A stretch of 64,000 bases of DNA, taken from positions 1 through 64,000 of the forward strand of contig JAEWYQ010000063.1 in the NCBI GenBank assembly GCA_023395555.1. Direction: 5' to 3'. The translations under genes and the position numbers were made by a program. Source of the stretch: Bacillota bacterium. Lineage in GTDB: Bacteria; Bacillota; Clostridia; Lachnospirales; Lachnospiraceae. Below, in pieces: positions 19,121 through 27,458 of the stretch. The notes beneath the pieces are model-generated. The model worked only from the letters and a program-made list of their open reading frames with translations. It was not told where the DNA came from and did no database searches. The number at the start of each line of letters is the position of its first letter. Position 1 is the first letter of the stretch.

Positions 19121-20125
19121 TTATTTTAACTTGTAATATAATCTTATAACAATAAAAAAAAAGGACGGATTTATACTCATTATTATTGATGAAATCCTTA
19201 AAAGCTTATTCTGTGCTTTATTTAGTTTTTTCATCTGTACAGATAAATTTTCTTCTAAAACCAATCTATCAAATAATTTCTTTTCATTATAACGAGCGAA
19301 TTCTTTGGCTATGGCCCAACACGTCCTAATAGGTAGATAACTACAGTATTCGTCATAAATTGGATGCTTATTTTTTTTTAAATAGTTCGCAATATTTTTT
19401 ACAGCCATAAGTGCCATAGTATTATCCCAGCTTATTTTGTGCATTACTGAAGCAGGATTTTCATAGTACCAGTACATTTTTTTATTTAACAAAATCCCTT
19501 TGTTAATATGCGTTAAATATTTCCACAAAAACTCATTATCTTCTCCATATTTAATATCTTTAGGGAATGTAACAACGTATTTGTCAATGATATCTTTTTT
19601 GTATATAAAGTTAGAAAACGATATCTTCTTTGGAATGTTATACATTAGTGATTTCATAATATCGATATCGGAAAGTATATATTCTTCTTTTGCAACATCT
19701 TTTTCAAGTTTTTCTATACTATTAGTCCAAAAACAATAAGCTGTATCAGCATTATATTTATTTATACAATAAGTTAAATCAAAAATAAAATCACTGGAAT
19801 ACATATCATCCGAATCTAAAAACACTATATATTGGCCTTTTGCTGCTTCAATCCCTCTATTCCTTGCCACACTTACGCCTTCATTATTTTGACTAATAAT
19901 ATTAACATTAAGTATTCGAGTTTCTAAATATTTATTTATTACATCAACCGTATTATCTTTTGAACCATCATTAATAATAATTATTTCTATGTTTTTATAT
20001 GTTTGTATATATAATGAATTAAGAGCATTTAAAATTACCTTTTCCGAATTAAAACAAGGAATTATTACTGATACTAGATCATCCTTACTATTTAGGGGGC
20101 TGATTTTCATATTCATATCTTGCAT
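19121..20125 (-). CDS. GT2-family glycosyltransferase
   Basis: A GT-A inverting glycosyltransferase of about 334 residues. VSVIIPCFNSEKVILNAL starts the catalytic domain, with EIIIINDGSKDNT, VSVARNRGIEAAKGQYIVFLDSDD (the DxD metal motif) and IKYGEDNEF (catalytic-base region) following in the family order. The last 70 residues include a basic amphipathic region that may touch the membrane. ATG 20125 is used: AGGAG lies five bases upstream, and the GTG codon just before it (20128) is a poorer choice. Confidence 0.85.
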   Translation of the reverse strand: MQDMNMKISPLNSKDDLVSVIIPCFNSEKVILNALNSLYIQTYKNIEIIIINDGSKDNTVDVINKYLETRILNVNIISQNNEGVSVARNRGIEAAKGQYIVFLDSDDMYSSDFIFDLTYCINKYNADTAYCFWTNSIEKLEKDVAKEEYILSDIDIMKSLMYNIPKKISFSNFIYKKDIIDKYVVTFPKDIKYGEDNEFLWKYLTHINKGILLNKKMYWYYENPASVMHKISWDNTMALMAVKNIANYLKKNKHPIYDEYCSYLPIRTCWAIAKEFARYNEKKLFDRLVLEENLSVQMKKLNKAQNKLLRISSIIMSINPSFFFIVIRLYYKLK

Positions 20126-20258
20126 CACTTCTCCTACTTATTGTCTATACACTCATTCTTGATGAATATTTGCATAAATACGACCATATATTGACAAGTA
20201 TAAAAAACTTACAATGAACAAATCTATGTAAACCAAACTATCTATAATTAGAACAAAA

Positions 20259-21092
20259 CTAATTTTGTTTTTTTCTTAAAAATCTATTAGATATTATTTT
20301 CAGAAGCCATATCGGGGATATAAACATTAAAATTTGACTTACAATAACATATAACATATCAAATACATTAGAATATCCCGCTCTCCAAAATGTATATATT
20401 ACTGAAATATAACTTTTACAATTGACCCAAGCTTTTCTTCTTTTAAAATTATCCCCATTGGATCTAAAAAGTAAAAGTGGTGAAGGGATATTCATAGATA
20501 GACAATCATTGTGTAACATCCTTACGAACAAATCAATATCTTCTTTTCTTAATACATCATGATATCCTCCACAAGCTAAAACTGCGGATTTTTTATACAT
20601 TACTGTCGGATGATTAAAAGGACTTCTTCTTTTTGAGAATTTCATTATATCTTTATGTTTTTCCGGTACTATTCTAGATGTAACAATGTTTTCAGGTTCA
20701 TCATAGAACTCATTTGTCCATGCACCGACTATACATAACTTTGGGTTTTTGTTGAATTCTTCTATTTGCAATTCACATCTGTTTTTTACAGAAATATCAT
20801 CCGTATCCATTCTTGCAACTAACTCATTTCTACACCGCTTTAACCCTTCATTTAAAGCTAAACCTAGTCCTAGATTCTTTTCCAACACAACTATAGTAAA
20901 CATCTCTGGTTCTTGATTTTTATATTTATCAATTACTTGATCCAATTCTTGTGTTAAAGGTCCGTCTTTTACAATTACTATTTCATCGGGTTTAACTGTT
21001 TGTTCCAACATACTTTCAATACTAGTGATAAAAAATTCAGTTTTTTCTTTATGGTATATAGACATTAGAACACTATACTTTGTATTATTCAT
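20259..21092 (-). CDS. AmsE-like GT2 glycosyltransferase
   Basis: A 277-residue GT2 enzyme most like the AmsE/CpsI type of capsule glycosyltransferases: YSVLMSIYHKEKTEFFITSIESMLEQT, IVIVKDGPLT, ELVARMDTDDIS (DxD motif), and FNHPTVMYKKSAVLACGGY. The C terminus has a hydrophobic stretch (about 245-268) suggesting membrane association. It probably transfers an early sugar of the repeat unit. ATG 21092 lies eight bases after the stop of the epimerase gene, inside the same operon. Confidence 0.85.
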   Translation of the reverse strand: MNNTKYSVLMSIYHKEKTEFFITSIESMLEQTVKPDEIVIVKDGPLTQELDQVIDKYKNQEPEMFTIVVLEKNLGLGLALNEGLKRCRNELVARMDTDDISVKNRCELQIEEFNKNPKLCIVGAWTNEFYDEPENIVTSRIVPEKHKDIMKFSKRRSPFNHPTVMYKKSAVLACGGYHDVLRKEDIDLFVRMLHNDCLSMNIPSPLLLFRSNGDNFKRRKAWVNCKSYISVIYTFWRAGYSNVFDMLYVIVSQILMFISPIWLLKIISNRFLRKKQN

Positions 21093-21100
21093 GCCCTTAA

Positions 21101-21955
21101 TTACTCCTCTGCCAGCTCAATCGTTTCTCTAAAATTCCTTATCCTATAATCAGCCTTACCATACTCACTCATACTCTTCTCATAAACCAAATTCCCAAAC
21201 ACCTTATTAACCACATTTATACCATACATCATTTTAAGAACTGGATTAAACAATTTTGTCAACCTAATCTTCTTCCCATGAACCTCCGCTATCACCCTGA
21301 CCATTTCACTAGTCCTAACATACTCTGCGTTTTGTGGAAAGAACAATCCTCTATCCTCATTATTTATTATCAATCGAATAAACTCACAGAGATTATCAAT
21401 ATGAAGCATACTACGTTCATTATCAATGTCGGGAAATATGGGCGCCTTCTGAGCTATCTTTGATAATTTCGGATAATTTCCTTTAGAGTCACTTCCATAT
21501 ATCATTGGAGGCCTAAGAATAACCACTTTAAAATCTTCATCCTCCAACTCTCCAATCCCCCTTTCCGCTTGAAGTTTACTATCACCATAAAAGTTATCTG
21601 GTGCAGGGATTGTATCTCTATCAATTACATTCATATGTCTACTGTTTCCGTAGACAATTATACTACTCATAAAGATAAACTGCTTGACACCTTCACCCTT
21701 AGCTTTCTTAGCAGTCTCAACCGCTAAATCGCAATTGACTTTATAATACAATTCTTCTAATTTATGATTTGACGACACATGAGCTATTCCGGCCACATGA
21801 AATACCACATCATAATCAAAGAAATCTTTGCCTTTCCACAAGTCACCTTTCATATTAACAGTATCAATTCTATATTGATTAGGATACTGCACTAGCCAAC
21901 GTTCAAAGCTTGTTCCTATATAACTGTCAGCCCCTGTAATTAGTATTTTTTTCAT
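21101..21955 (-). CDS. NAD-dependent epimerase/dehydratase (extended SDR)
   Basis: A 284-residue extended SDR. TGADSYIGTSFERWL is the cofactor loop, VFHVAGIAH the next strand, MSSIIVYG the catalytic serine region and YGDSKLQAE the YxxxK pair. The family covers UDP-hexose 4-epimerases and the 4-keto reductases that often sit beside the initiating sugar transferase. By position (its ATG overlaps the stop of the transferase gene as ATGA), it may convert the keto-sugar made by the CapD/PglF-like dehydratase or supply the priming sugar. The exact reaction is not resolved. Confidence 0.82.
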   Translation of the reverse strand: MKKILITGADSYIGTSFERWLVQYPNQYRIDTVNMKGDLWKGKDFFDYDVVFHVAGIAHVSSNHKLEELYYKVNCDLAVETAKKAKGEGVKQFIFMSSIIVYGNSRHMNVIDRDTIPAPDNFYGDSKLQAERGIGELEDEDFKVVILRPPMIYGSDSKGNYPKLSKIAQKAPIFPDIDNERSMLHIDNLCEFIRLIINNEDRGLFFPQNAEYVRTSEMVRVIAEVHGKKIRLTKLFNPVLKMMYGINVVNKVFGNLVYEKSMSEYGKADYRIRNFRETIELAEE

Positions 21956-22590
21956 TCTGATATATTCTCCGACTCAGCAATCTTAGCTTCCTTATCTAAT
22001 TTGCCAGTTCCACCCTCTACAACTCCATCACTTTTAAGAACTGATACTATTGTACCAAAGAAGCACTTAATATCCATTATGAAGCCAAATTTATCAGCAT
22101 ACTCTCCGTCTAGCTTTGCTTTTATATGAATAGGTACTTCATCTCTGCCATGGATTTGTGCCCAACCTGTGAGACCTACTGGAATATTATTAGCTCCATA
22201 TTGATCTCTCGCTTCTATAAGATCATATTGATTCCATAAGGCAGGTCTCGGTCCAATAATACTCATATCCCCTTTAAGAATATTTATAATCTGCGGCAAC
22301 TCATCAAGAGAAGTTTTACGTAAAAATCTTCCTACTTTTGTTATCCACTGATTAGGATTTTCCAATAGATGAGTCGGAATATCCTTGGGGCTATCAGTTC
22401 GCATAGTACGAAACTTCAATATATAGAAATGACTCTTATGTATCCCTATACGCTTCTGTTTGAATAGCACTGGACCCCTAGAGTCAAACTTAATCGCTAT
22501 AATAAGGATAAGAAAAAGAGGAGATATAATAATAAGTCCCAATAAAGATAATATGATATCTATTAATCTCTTTATCTTTAAATAAATCAT
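21952..22590 (-). CDS. Initiating undecaprenyl-phosphate sugar-phosphotransferase
   Basis: A 212-residue member of the bacterial sugar transferase family (PglC/WcaJ C-terminal domain type). A membrane-inserted helix (about 11-31) with IISPLFLILI is followed by FKQKRIGIHKSHFYILKFRTMRT, the catalytic TSLDELPQIINILKGDMSIIGPRP block and LTGWAQIHGRDEVP. It moves a sugar-1-phosphate from a UDP-sugar to undecaprenyl phosphate and so starts repeat-unit assembly. It is the short PglC-like form without the extra N-terminal helices of WcaJ. AAGGAG lies ten bases before ATG 22590. Confidence 0.93.
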   Translation of the reverse strand: MIYLKIKRLIDIILSLLGLIIISPLFLILIIAIKFDSRGPVLFKQKRIGIHKSHFYILKFRTMRTDSPKDIPTHLLENPNQWITKVGRFLRKTSLDELPQIINILKGDMSIIGPRPALWNQYDLIEARDQYGANNIPVGLTGWAQIHGRDEVPIHIKAKLDGEYADKFGFIMDIKCFFGTIVSVLKSDGVVEGGTGKLDKEAKIAESENISE

Positions 22591-22620
22591 AATATACTGA
22601 CTCCTTATTAATTACTTGGA

Positions 22621-22938
22621 TTACAACATCTCTACCAAATTTAAAGTTTCCAATTTCCTGATGCTCTTATATTCATTTGTTATATCCTCGTTTATAATCA
22701 TGTGTAATAATATCCCCGATTTATAACCTTTCATATCGACATCAACAATACTATGAAGCATTTTAATATTCGCCTTACTATTGTCTGATTTAAATTCATT
22801 TACTGCTATAGTAAGTATCTCATTCATTTCATCATTACACATCAACACATAGATCACATCATTTTCTTGATTCAGTTTATCAAGAATAGACTTAATTTTT
22901 TCTTTTGTTTCAAATATAGCTCTATAATGGGCTTTCAA
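22621..22938 (-). CDS. Small protein of unknown function paired with the winged-helix regulator
   Basis: A 105-residue cytosolic protein of alternating helices and strands, with no transmembrane helix or recognised motif. Translation probably starts at TTG 22938, which overlaps the stop of the winged-helix gene as TTGA, so the two proteins are made together. It then precedes the initiating sugar transferase gene by 30 bases. A role as effector-sensing partner or modulator of the regulator is a guess from this tight coupling. Confidence 0.65.
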   Translation of the reverse strand: MKAHYRAIFETKEKIKSILDKLNQENDVIYVLMCNDEMNEILTIAVNEFKSDNSKANIKMLHSIVDVDMKGYKSGILLHMIINEDITNEYKSIRKLETLNLVEML

Positions 22939-23186
22939 ATATCTGACGGTTTTTTTGCTTTTTCCATCATGCCTACAGGTGTCAGCATATAGAGTACTTG
23001 CCTTTGCGATACTTGGGTCACCTTTATAAGACCATCTTTTATCATTTTATTCACCAATATATTGACCGTACTTACAGAAACCCCCAATTTTCTCGAGAGC
23101 TCCCTTTGAGAAATTTTTTCGTTTTCTGACACTTCCGACATTATGATATATTCATCATCTAATAAAAGGCTCTCTTCCTCAGACAA
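22935..23186 (-). CDS. Small winged-helix transcriptional regulator of the polysaccharide locus
   Basis: An 83-residue protein, almost entirely one winged helix-turn-helix: SQRELSRKLGVSVSTVNILVNKMIKDGLIKV is the MarR/ArsR-like recognition unit, and QRQVLYMLTPVGMMEKA is the wing and following helix. The start is set at TTG 23186, because the AAAGGAG six bases upstream is the only ribosome site. The in-frame ATG at 23204 has none and lies in the duplicated target site of the IS element. It heads the polysaccharide transcription unit and is a candidate local regulator. The IS inserted directly upstream may have altered its expression. Confidence 0.75.
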   Translation of the reverse strand: MSEEESLLLDDEYIIMSEVSENEKISQRELSRKLGVSVSTVNILVNKMIKDGLIKVTQVSQRQVLYMLTPVGMMEKAKKPSDI

Positions 23187-23201
23187 CTTTATCTCCTTTC
23201 C

Positions 23202-23214
23202 CATGTTAATTATA
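23202..23214. repeat. Left copy of the 13-bp target duplication of the IS
   Basis: CATGTTAATTATA here recurs exactly at 24943-24955 on the other side of the IS. On the minus strand it reads TATAATTAACATG, so it includes a consensus TATAAT -10 hexamer just upstream of the regulator's ribosome site. Confidence 0.8.
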
Positions 23215-23347
23215 TAGGCATTTGTTAAATGCCTGAACCCATTGATTTTATTGGGTTCTTACGTTGCTTTTATATAAATTTTCTCTCCGCTTGTGGTACA
23301 ATAGTATTAATCACAACACAACTCTACACACGAACGGAGGAAAATTT

Positions 23348-24778
23348 ATGACTGTTAAATACCATCAGATTTCTCTGAAAGATTCCTTTTCAGACTGTCA
23401 GGACATGTTTGTCAATGACACCCCTGCTTTTTTTCAACTTCTTGGTGATCACTTGGATCTTGATGATTTCATCCCACCGGAATTCTTTCTTGCCTTCTAC
23501 CAGTCTCTGGGCAGGAAGCGCATTTATCCTCTATCCGGGTTCCTTTCTGCCCTTATTCTGCAAAAGATCTTTTCTATCCCCTCAGACTCCCTTTTAATCC
23601 TGATTTTATCCATCTGTAAGGAATTCAGGGATTTTTGCGGCTTTTCTAAGGTTCCCGATGCTCCTCTTTTTACCAGGTTCAAGCAGGATTTTATTCCCCA
23701 TCTGGAGTTGATGTTCCAGCGGATGGTTGATTACACTGAACCCATCTGCCATGCCATTGACTCTGCACTTGCAGCTATCCTTACCTTCGATACTTCCGGT
23801 ATAGAGCTTTATGTGACTGAAAACAATCCCAAAACTCTGAATTCCCTGATCAAGAAGTTGAAGGTATATTACAAGGACAAACCTGAGGTTGATCCTTACA
23901 AGATGGCTTATGGGCTTATGCCCTCTCAGGCTGCCTCATGTCCAGATGCCAAACAGCAGTACATCAACGGACACTTCTGCTATGCTGATAAATTCGCCCT
24001 TCTCACCAACGGCCTTGGCATTGTCCGCCATATCGTCTTTCTTGATGACGATTTTAAATCAAAGCATCCGGAAATGCCGGCAGATAAGAAATCCGACTCC
24101 CCTGATGAGGATAAATCTGTCGGAGATTCCTCTTCACTAAAACCGGTTCTTTCTGACTTCTTCCGTCTGCATCCCGATTTTCATCCATCCACTTTCCTGG
24201 GGGATTCCGCTTTTGATACCATTGAAACTTACGGTTTCCTGAAAGATGATTTTCATTTCTCTAAAGTCCTCATCCCCTATAACCCTCGCAATGAAAGTAC
24301 CTTGAAAAAAGTTGGGTATAACGAATACGGTTACCCCACATGCCCAAATGATTTCTCCCTTGCTATGCGCTGCTGCGGTATTACCAGGGAAAAGGGCCGC
24401 TCAGACCGTATCAAATGGTGCTGTCCCCAAGCCCATATGGTAAAAGGGAACTATCTCTGCGACTGTAAAGATCCCTGCAGTACAGCGGCTAAAGGACGTA
24501 CTACATATACCTATGAGAACCTTGATTTTCGCATGTTTCCTGGGATTCAGAGGAATTCTGATGAATGGATTGCTCTTTACAAAATCCGAACCATTGTGGA
24601 GCGGGCTATCAACCATTTAAAAACCAACATGTGTATTGCAGGAAAGAAAACCAGAAATCACCGGACGACAAAGGCTGATGTATATCTGGCAGGCATCGCC
24701 AGCCAATTCACAGTAATTCTGGCTGACCGGTTAAGCTATCCACAATACATAAGAAGCCTGAAACCGCTAATTGCTTAA
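23348..24778 (+). CDS. DDE transposase, IS4/IS1182-like
   Basis: A 476-residue transposase on the plus strand, against the direction of nearly all neighbours. The catalytic triad can be placed: Asp in LTFDTSGIEL, Asp in FLGDSAFDT, and Glu in YKIRTIVERAINHLK. The last segment is an exact Y-(2)-R-(3)-E-(6)-K signature, typical of IS4-group enzymes. GGAGG lies seven bases before ATG 23348; the longer frame from 23264 has no ribosome site. The frame is intact from start to stop. Whether ISfinder would file it under IS4 or IS1182 was not checked. Confidence 0.92.
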   Translation: MTVKYHQISLKDSFSDCQDMFVNDTPAFFQLLGDHLDLDDFIPPEFFLAFYQSLGRKRIYPLSGFLSALILQKIFSIPSDSLLILILSICKEFRDFCGFSKVPDAPLFTRFKQDFIPHLELMFQRMVDYTEPICHAIDSALAAILTFDTSGIELYVTENNPKTLNSLIKKLKVYYKDKPEVDPYKMAYGLMPSQAASCPDAKQQYINGHFCYADKFALLTNGLGIVRHIVFLDDDFKSKHPEMPADKKSDSPDEDKSVGDSSSLKPVLSDFFRLHPDFHPSTFLGDSAFDTIETYGFLKDDFHFSKVLIPYNPRNESTLKKVGYNEYGYPTCPNDFSLAMRCCGITREKGRSDRIKWCCPQAHMVKGNYLCDCKDPCSTAAKGRTTYTYENLDFRMFPGIQRNSDEWIALYKIRTIVERAINHLKTNMCIAGKKTRNHRTTKADVYLAGIASQFTVILADRLSYPQYIRSLKPLIA

Positions 24779-24805
24779 AATGTTTATTCAATTATAAATC
24801 TTTGA

Positions 24806-24831
24806 TTTAGGCTTATTAAAATACGCCTAAA
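24806..24831 (+). terminator. Stem-loop after the transposase gene
   Basis: TTTAGGC and GCCTAAA form a perfect 7-bp stem with a 12-base loop, followed by ATTTTAAT, 28 bases after the transposase stop. This is a weak intrinsic terminator inside the IS. Confidence 0.5.
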
Positions 24832-24942
24832 TTTTAATGTTCTATGTCAACTCAGAAACAATTCTGAAATATGACCGTTTTTCTCTCCTTATATAATGAG
24901 AAGTCATCCACAATCAAGAGAAAATCATTTAACAATTACCTA

Positions 24943-24955
24943 CATGTTAATTATA
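24943..24955. repeat. Right copy of the 13-bp target duplication of the IS
   Basis: CATGTTAATTATA, identical to 23202-23214. The sequence from here to about 25074 is the original upstream region of the winged-helix regulator gene, now 1.7 kb away from it. Confidence 0.8.
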
Positions 24956-25074
24956 CTATAAGAAAAATCCATTTATTTACCGTTCGAAAATCAAACATCA
25001 AAACAAGTTTATCTTCTTATTGTATATCCGTCAAGTATATTTCCAATTAAATTACTTTTTCGATGTATTCCATC

Positions 25075-26937
25075 TTATTTCGCCTTCTGCACCACGTATG
25101 TAGGTACAATCTTCCGAATCTTTTTTCTAATCTCTAAGGGCTCAAGTGGACATATCTCCTTTAGTTCTTCCAACTGCTGCAGGAACTGATCCTCATCAAA
25201 TTCAATAGGCTTGCCAATATGTATCATATTATTCTCTGTATCCTCCATGCCTTCTTCATCCATGAGCAATTCTTCATACAATTTCTCGCCTGGCCGGAGT
25301 CCGGTGAATTCTATCATAATATCCTCATACGGTTTATATCCAGATAATCGAATAAGATTTTCTGCCAGATCAAGAATCTTAACTGGCTCTCCCATATCCA
25401 AAACAAATATCTCTCCGCCCTTTGCATACGCTCCCGCTTGTAGCACCAGTGATACGGCCTCCGGAATTGTCATGAAATATCTGATAATATTAGGATCCGT
25501 TACAGTTACAGGTCCACCTGCAGCAATCTGCTTTTTAAATAACGGAATAACACTTCCGTTAGATCCCAATACATTTCCAAACCGAACCGCGACAAATTCC
25601 GTATTTGACCGATTGTTATAGGTTTGTACAATCATTTCACAGATACGTTTTGATGCTCCCATAATATTCGTAGGATTAACCGCTTTATCTGTTGATATAA
25701 GGACAAATTTCTCCGTCCCATACAAATCTGCCGCTTGAACTGTCTTCCAAGTCCCCAGGACATTATTTTTGATCGCCTCATTAGGGCTGTCCTCCATCAA
25801 AGGAACATGTTTATGTGCTGCCGCATGGTATACAATCTGAGGCCGATAAGTTTTGAAAATATAATTCATTCTTGCAGAATTTCTTACAGAAGCAATTAGC
25901 ACTACAAGATCAAGCCCCGGATATTTCTTAAGCAGCTCCTGTTGAATATCATAAGCATTATTCTCATAAATATCAACAATGATAAGCTTCTTCGGATTCT
26001 TAGATGCTAACTGACGGCACAATTCGCTGCCGATGGAGCCTCCACCGCCGGTAACCAGAATCACTTTCTCTTCTACATATTCCATAATGGAATCCAGATC
26101 AATTTTAATCGAATCCCTTCCCAACAAATCCTCTACTTCTACATTACGCAAATTACTGATAGAAACTTCATTATTCATAAACTGATACATTCCCGGCAGT
26201 ATCTTCAGCTCACACTCCGTTTGATTGCATATCTCAACAATCTCCTTGATGATCTTCTTTGATACAGAGGGCATTGCAATAATAATCTCATCAATATGAT
26301 AAATGTTTACGCAATCAAGGATATTATTCCGGGTACCCGTAACCTTGATACCATGTATGTAACTTCCCTGCTTCGCCGGTGAATCGTCTATAACACATTT
26401 CACAACGGTATTGCTAATATGTTCACTGGTATTGATTTCTTTAATAATAGCATTGGCGGCATCTCCCGCCCCAATAATCATGACATTATGGGCAGTTCCA
26501 TCCTCTCTGATATTCCGGGTAATGGAACGTATAAAGCGATAGGAGAACCGTACGCCCAAGGTGAACAAAAGCAGTACACCGGCATAAAGAAAATAATAGC
26601 TTCTGGGAACGCGTAGCTCCAAAAGCTGAAGGCCCGCAAATTGCAGGATTGCTGATAACATACATGCCGAGAACACATTCTGCATCTCTGTAATACTGGC
26701 ATATCTCCATAAGCTATGGTATAGCTTAAGTATATAAAATGTCAAAAGTGTGACAAGTAAATTAATCGGAAGGTAAGTCCAAACCGATTCAAGAAATACC
26801 TTATCCACTTTTGAAGGATCCAAATCAAAACGGAGCAAAAGCCCCATGCCGCTGGATACTATTATAACAACAATATCGCACAGGAACAAGAACAGTCTCC
26901 TGACCACCAATTTCTTATCTATTATTTTCTTAACCAT
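25075..26937 (-). CDS. Membrane CapD/PglF-type nucleotide-sugar 4,6-dehydratase
   Basis: A 620-residue protein. About four N-terminal transmembrane helices (residues 12-130) are followed by a CoA-binding-like domain (MIIGAGDAANAIIKEI) and a catalytic SDR domain. The latter has TGGGGSIGSELCRQLA, YHAAAHKHVPLMEDSP, LISTDKAVNPTNIMGASKR and FGNVLGSNGSVIPLF. This is the PglF/CapD/WbpM family, which turns UDP-GlcNAc into the 4-keto-6-deoxy sugar used for bacillosamine- or QuiNAc-like residues. It would have preceded the regulator gene in the same direction about 120 bases away before the IS landed. ATG 26937 has GAGG seven bases upstream. Confidence 0.93.
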   Translation of the reverse strand: MVKKIIDKKLVVRRLFLFLCDIVVIIVSSGMGLLLRFDLDPSKVDKVFLESVWTYLPINLLVTLLTFYILKLYHSLWRYASITEMQNVFSACMLSAILQFAGLQLLELRVPRSYYFLYAGVLLLFTLGVRFSYRFIRSITRNIREDGTAHNVMIIGAGDAANAIIKEINTSEHISNTVVKCVIDDSPAKQGSYIHGIKVTGTRNNILDCVNIYHIDEIIIAMPSVSKKIIKEIVEICNQTECELKILPGMYQFMNNEVSISNLRNVEVEDLLGRDSIKIDLDSIMEYVEEKVILVTGGGGSIGSELCRQLASKNPKKLIIVDIYENNAYDIQQELLKKYPGLDLVVLIASVRNSARMNYIFKTYRPQIVYHAAAHKHVPLMEDSPNEAIKNNVLGTWKTVQAADLYGTEKFVLISTDKAVNPTNIMGASKRICEMIVQTYNNRSNTEFVAVRFGNVLGSNGSVIPLFKKQIAAGGPVTVTDPNIIRYFMTIPEAVSLVLQAGAYAKGGEIFVLDMGEPVKILDLAENLIRLSGYKPYEDIMIEFTGLRPGEKLYEELLMDEEGMEDTENNMIHIGKPIEFDEDQFLQQLEELKEICPLEPLEIRKKIRKIVPTYVVQKAK

Positions 26938-27026
26938 CTGTCATCCTCGCCTTGCCGTCTTCTTAATATCCACGCATAAAGAGAACCCTACATCTATGGC
27001 AGTGTTCCCATGGACAAAGGTTCCCT

Positions 27027-27344
27027 CTATCTATCATATACTTCTATTTCTATGTACTGAGCCCCTTGCTCCATTTCTTCCGCTGTCAACATCTCTTCTG
27101 TCAATGCTGCTTCCATTTCTGCTTCTGGGATATTCCGATGTAATATGTCATTATAAGCCCCCATCCGTTGTTTATACCGTTCCTTCAGAGCTTCCCGTTC
27201 TACCAGCTCCATATTGATATAGGAATCATAATCCACATCGAATGGTTCAATATCCGGGTTCCCGCAATGAAAGCAATATGCACTGGGTCTTCTGGAGACC
27301 ATCCTTACATTATAGCACTTAGGGCATATGAACATGCGCAGCAT
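27027..27344 (-). CDS. Small zinc-ribbon protein of unknown function
   Basis: A 105-residue protein. The first 35 residues hold two CxxC pairs (CPKCYN and CFHCGN), a zinc ribbon; the remainder is a charged helical region with many Glu and Met. No specific family is recognised. GAGGAG lies seven bases before ATG 27344. It lies between larE (114 bases upstream) and the CapD/PglF-like gene (89 bases downstream) and could be read through with either. A role in RNA or protein contact is possible for such ribbons but unsupported here. Confidence 0.7.
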   Translation of the reverse strand: MLRMFICPKCYNVRMVSRRPSAYCFHCGNPDIEPFDVDYDSYINMELVEREALKERYKQRMGAYNDILHRNIPEAEMEAALTEEMLTAEEMEQGAQYIEIEVYDR

Positions 27345-27458
27345 ACGATCACTCCTCTTTGCAATTACTAAGTCACATTATACTATGTCTGGCGAGGAAT
27401 GTAAACCTTTTACGAAAAATTTTGTATATTAGCGGTTTTTAGGATTTTTATTTTATTC

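Larger units (their letters stand above)
23215..24942 (+). mobile_element. IS4-type insertion sequence, 1728 bp
   Basis: The ends are inverted repeats. The left end reads TAGGCATTTGTTAAATG, the right end (minus strand) TAGGTAATTGTTAAATG, with 15 of 17 matching. Identical 13-bp direct repeats flank the element, which fits the 9-13 bp duplications of IS4-type elements. Inside the left end, two hairpins (23217-23233, arms GGCATTT/AAATGCC, and 23235-23258, arms GAACCCA/TGGGTTC) could block read-through transcription. The transposase reading frame is intact and the duplications are perfect, so the insertion is probably recent and the element may be active. Confidence 0.85.

Noticed and set aside
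23264..23347. A longer transposase start at 23264
   Set aside because: No ribosome site; GGAGG and ATG at 23348 are well placed, and the extension reads through the likely transposase promoter region.
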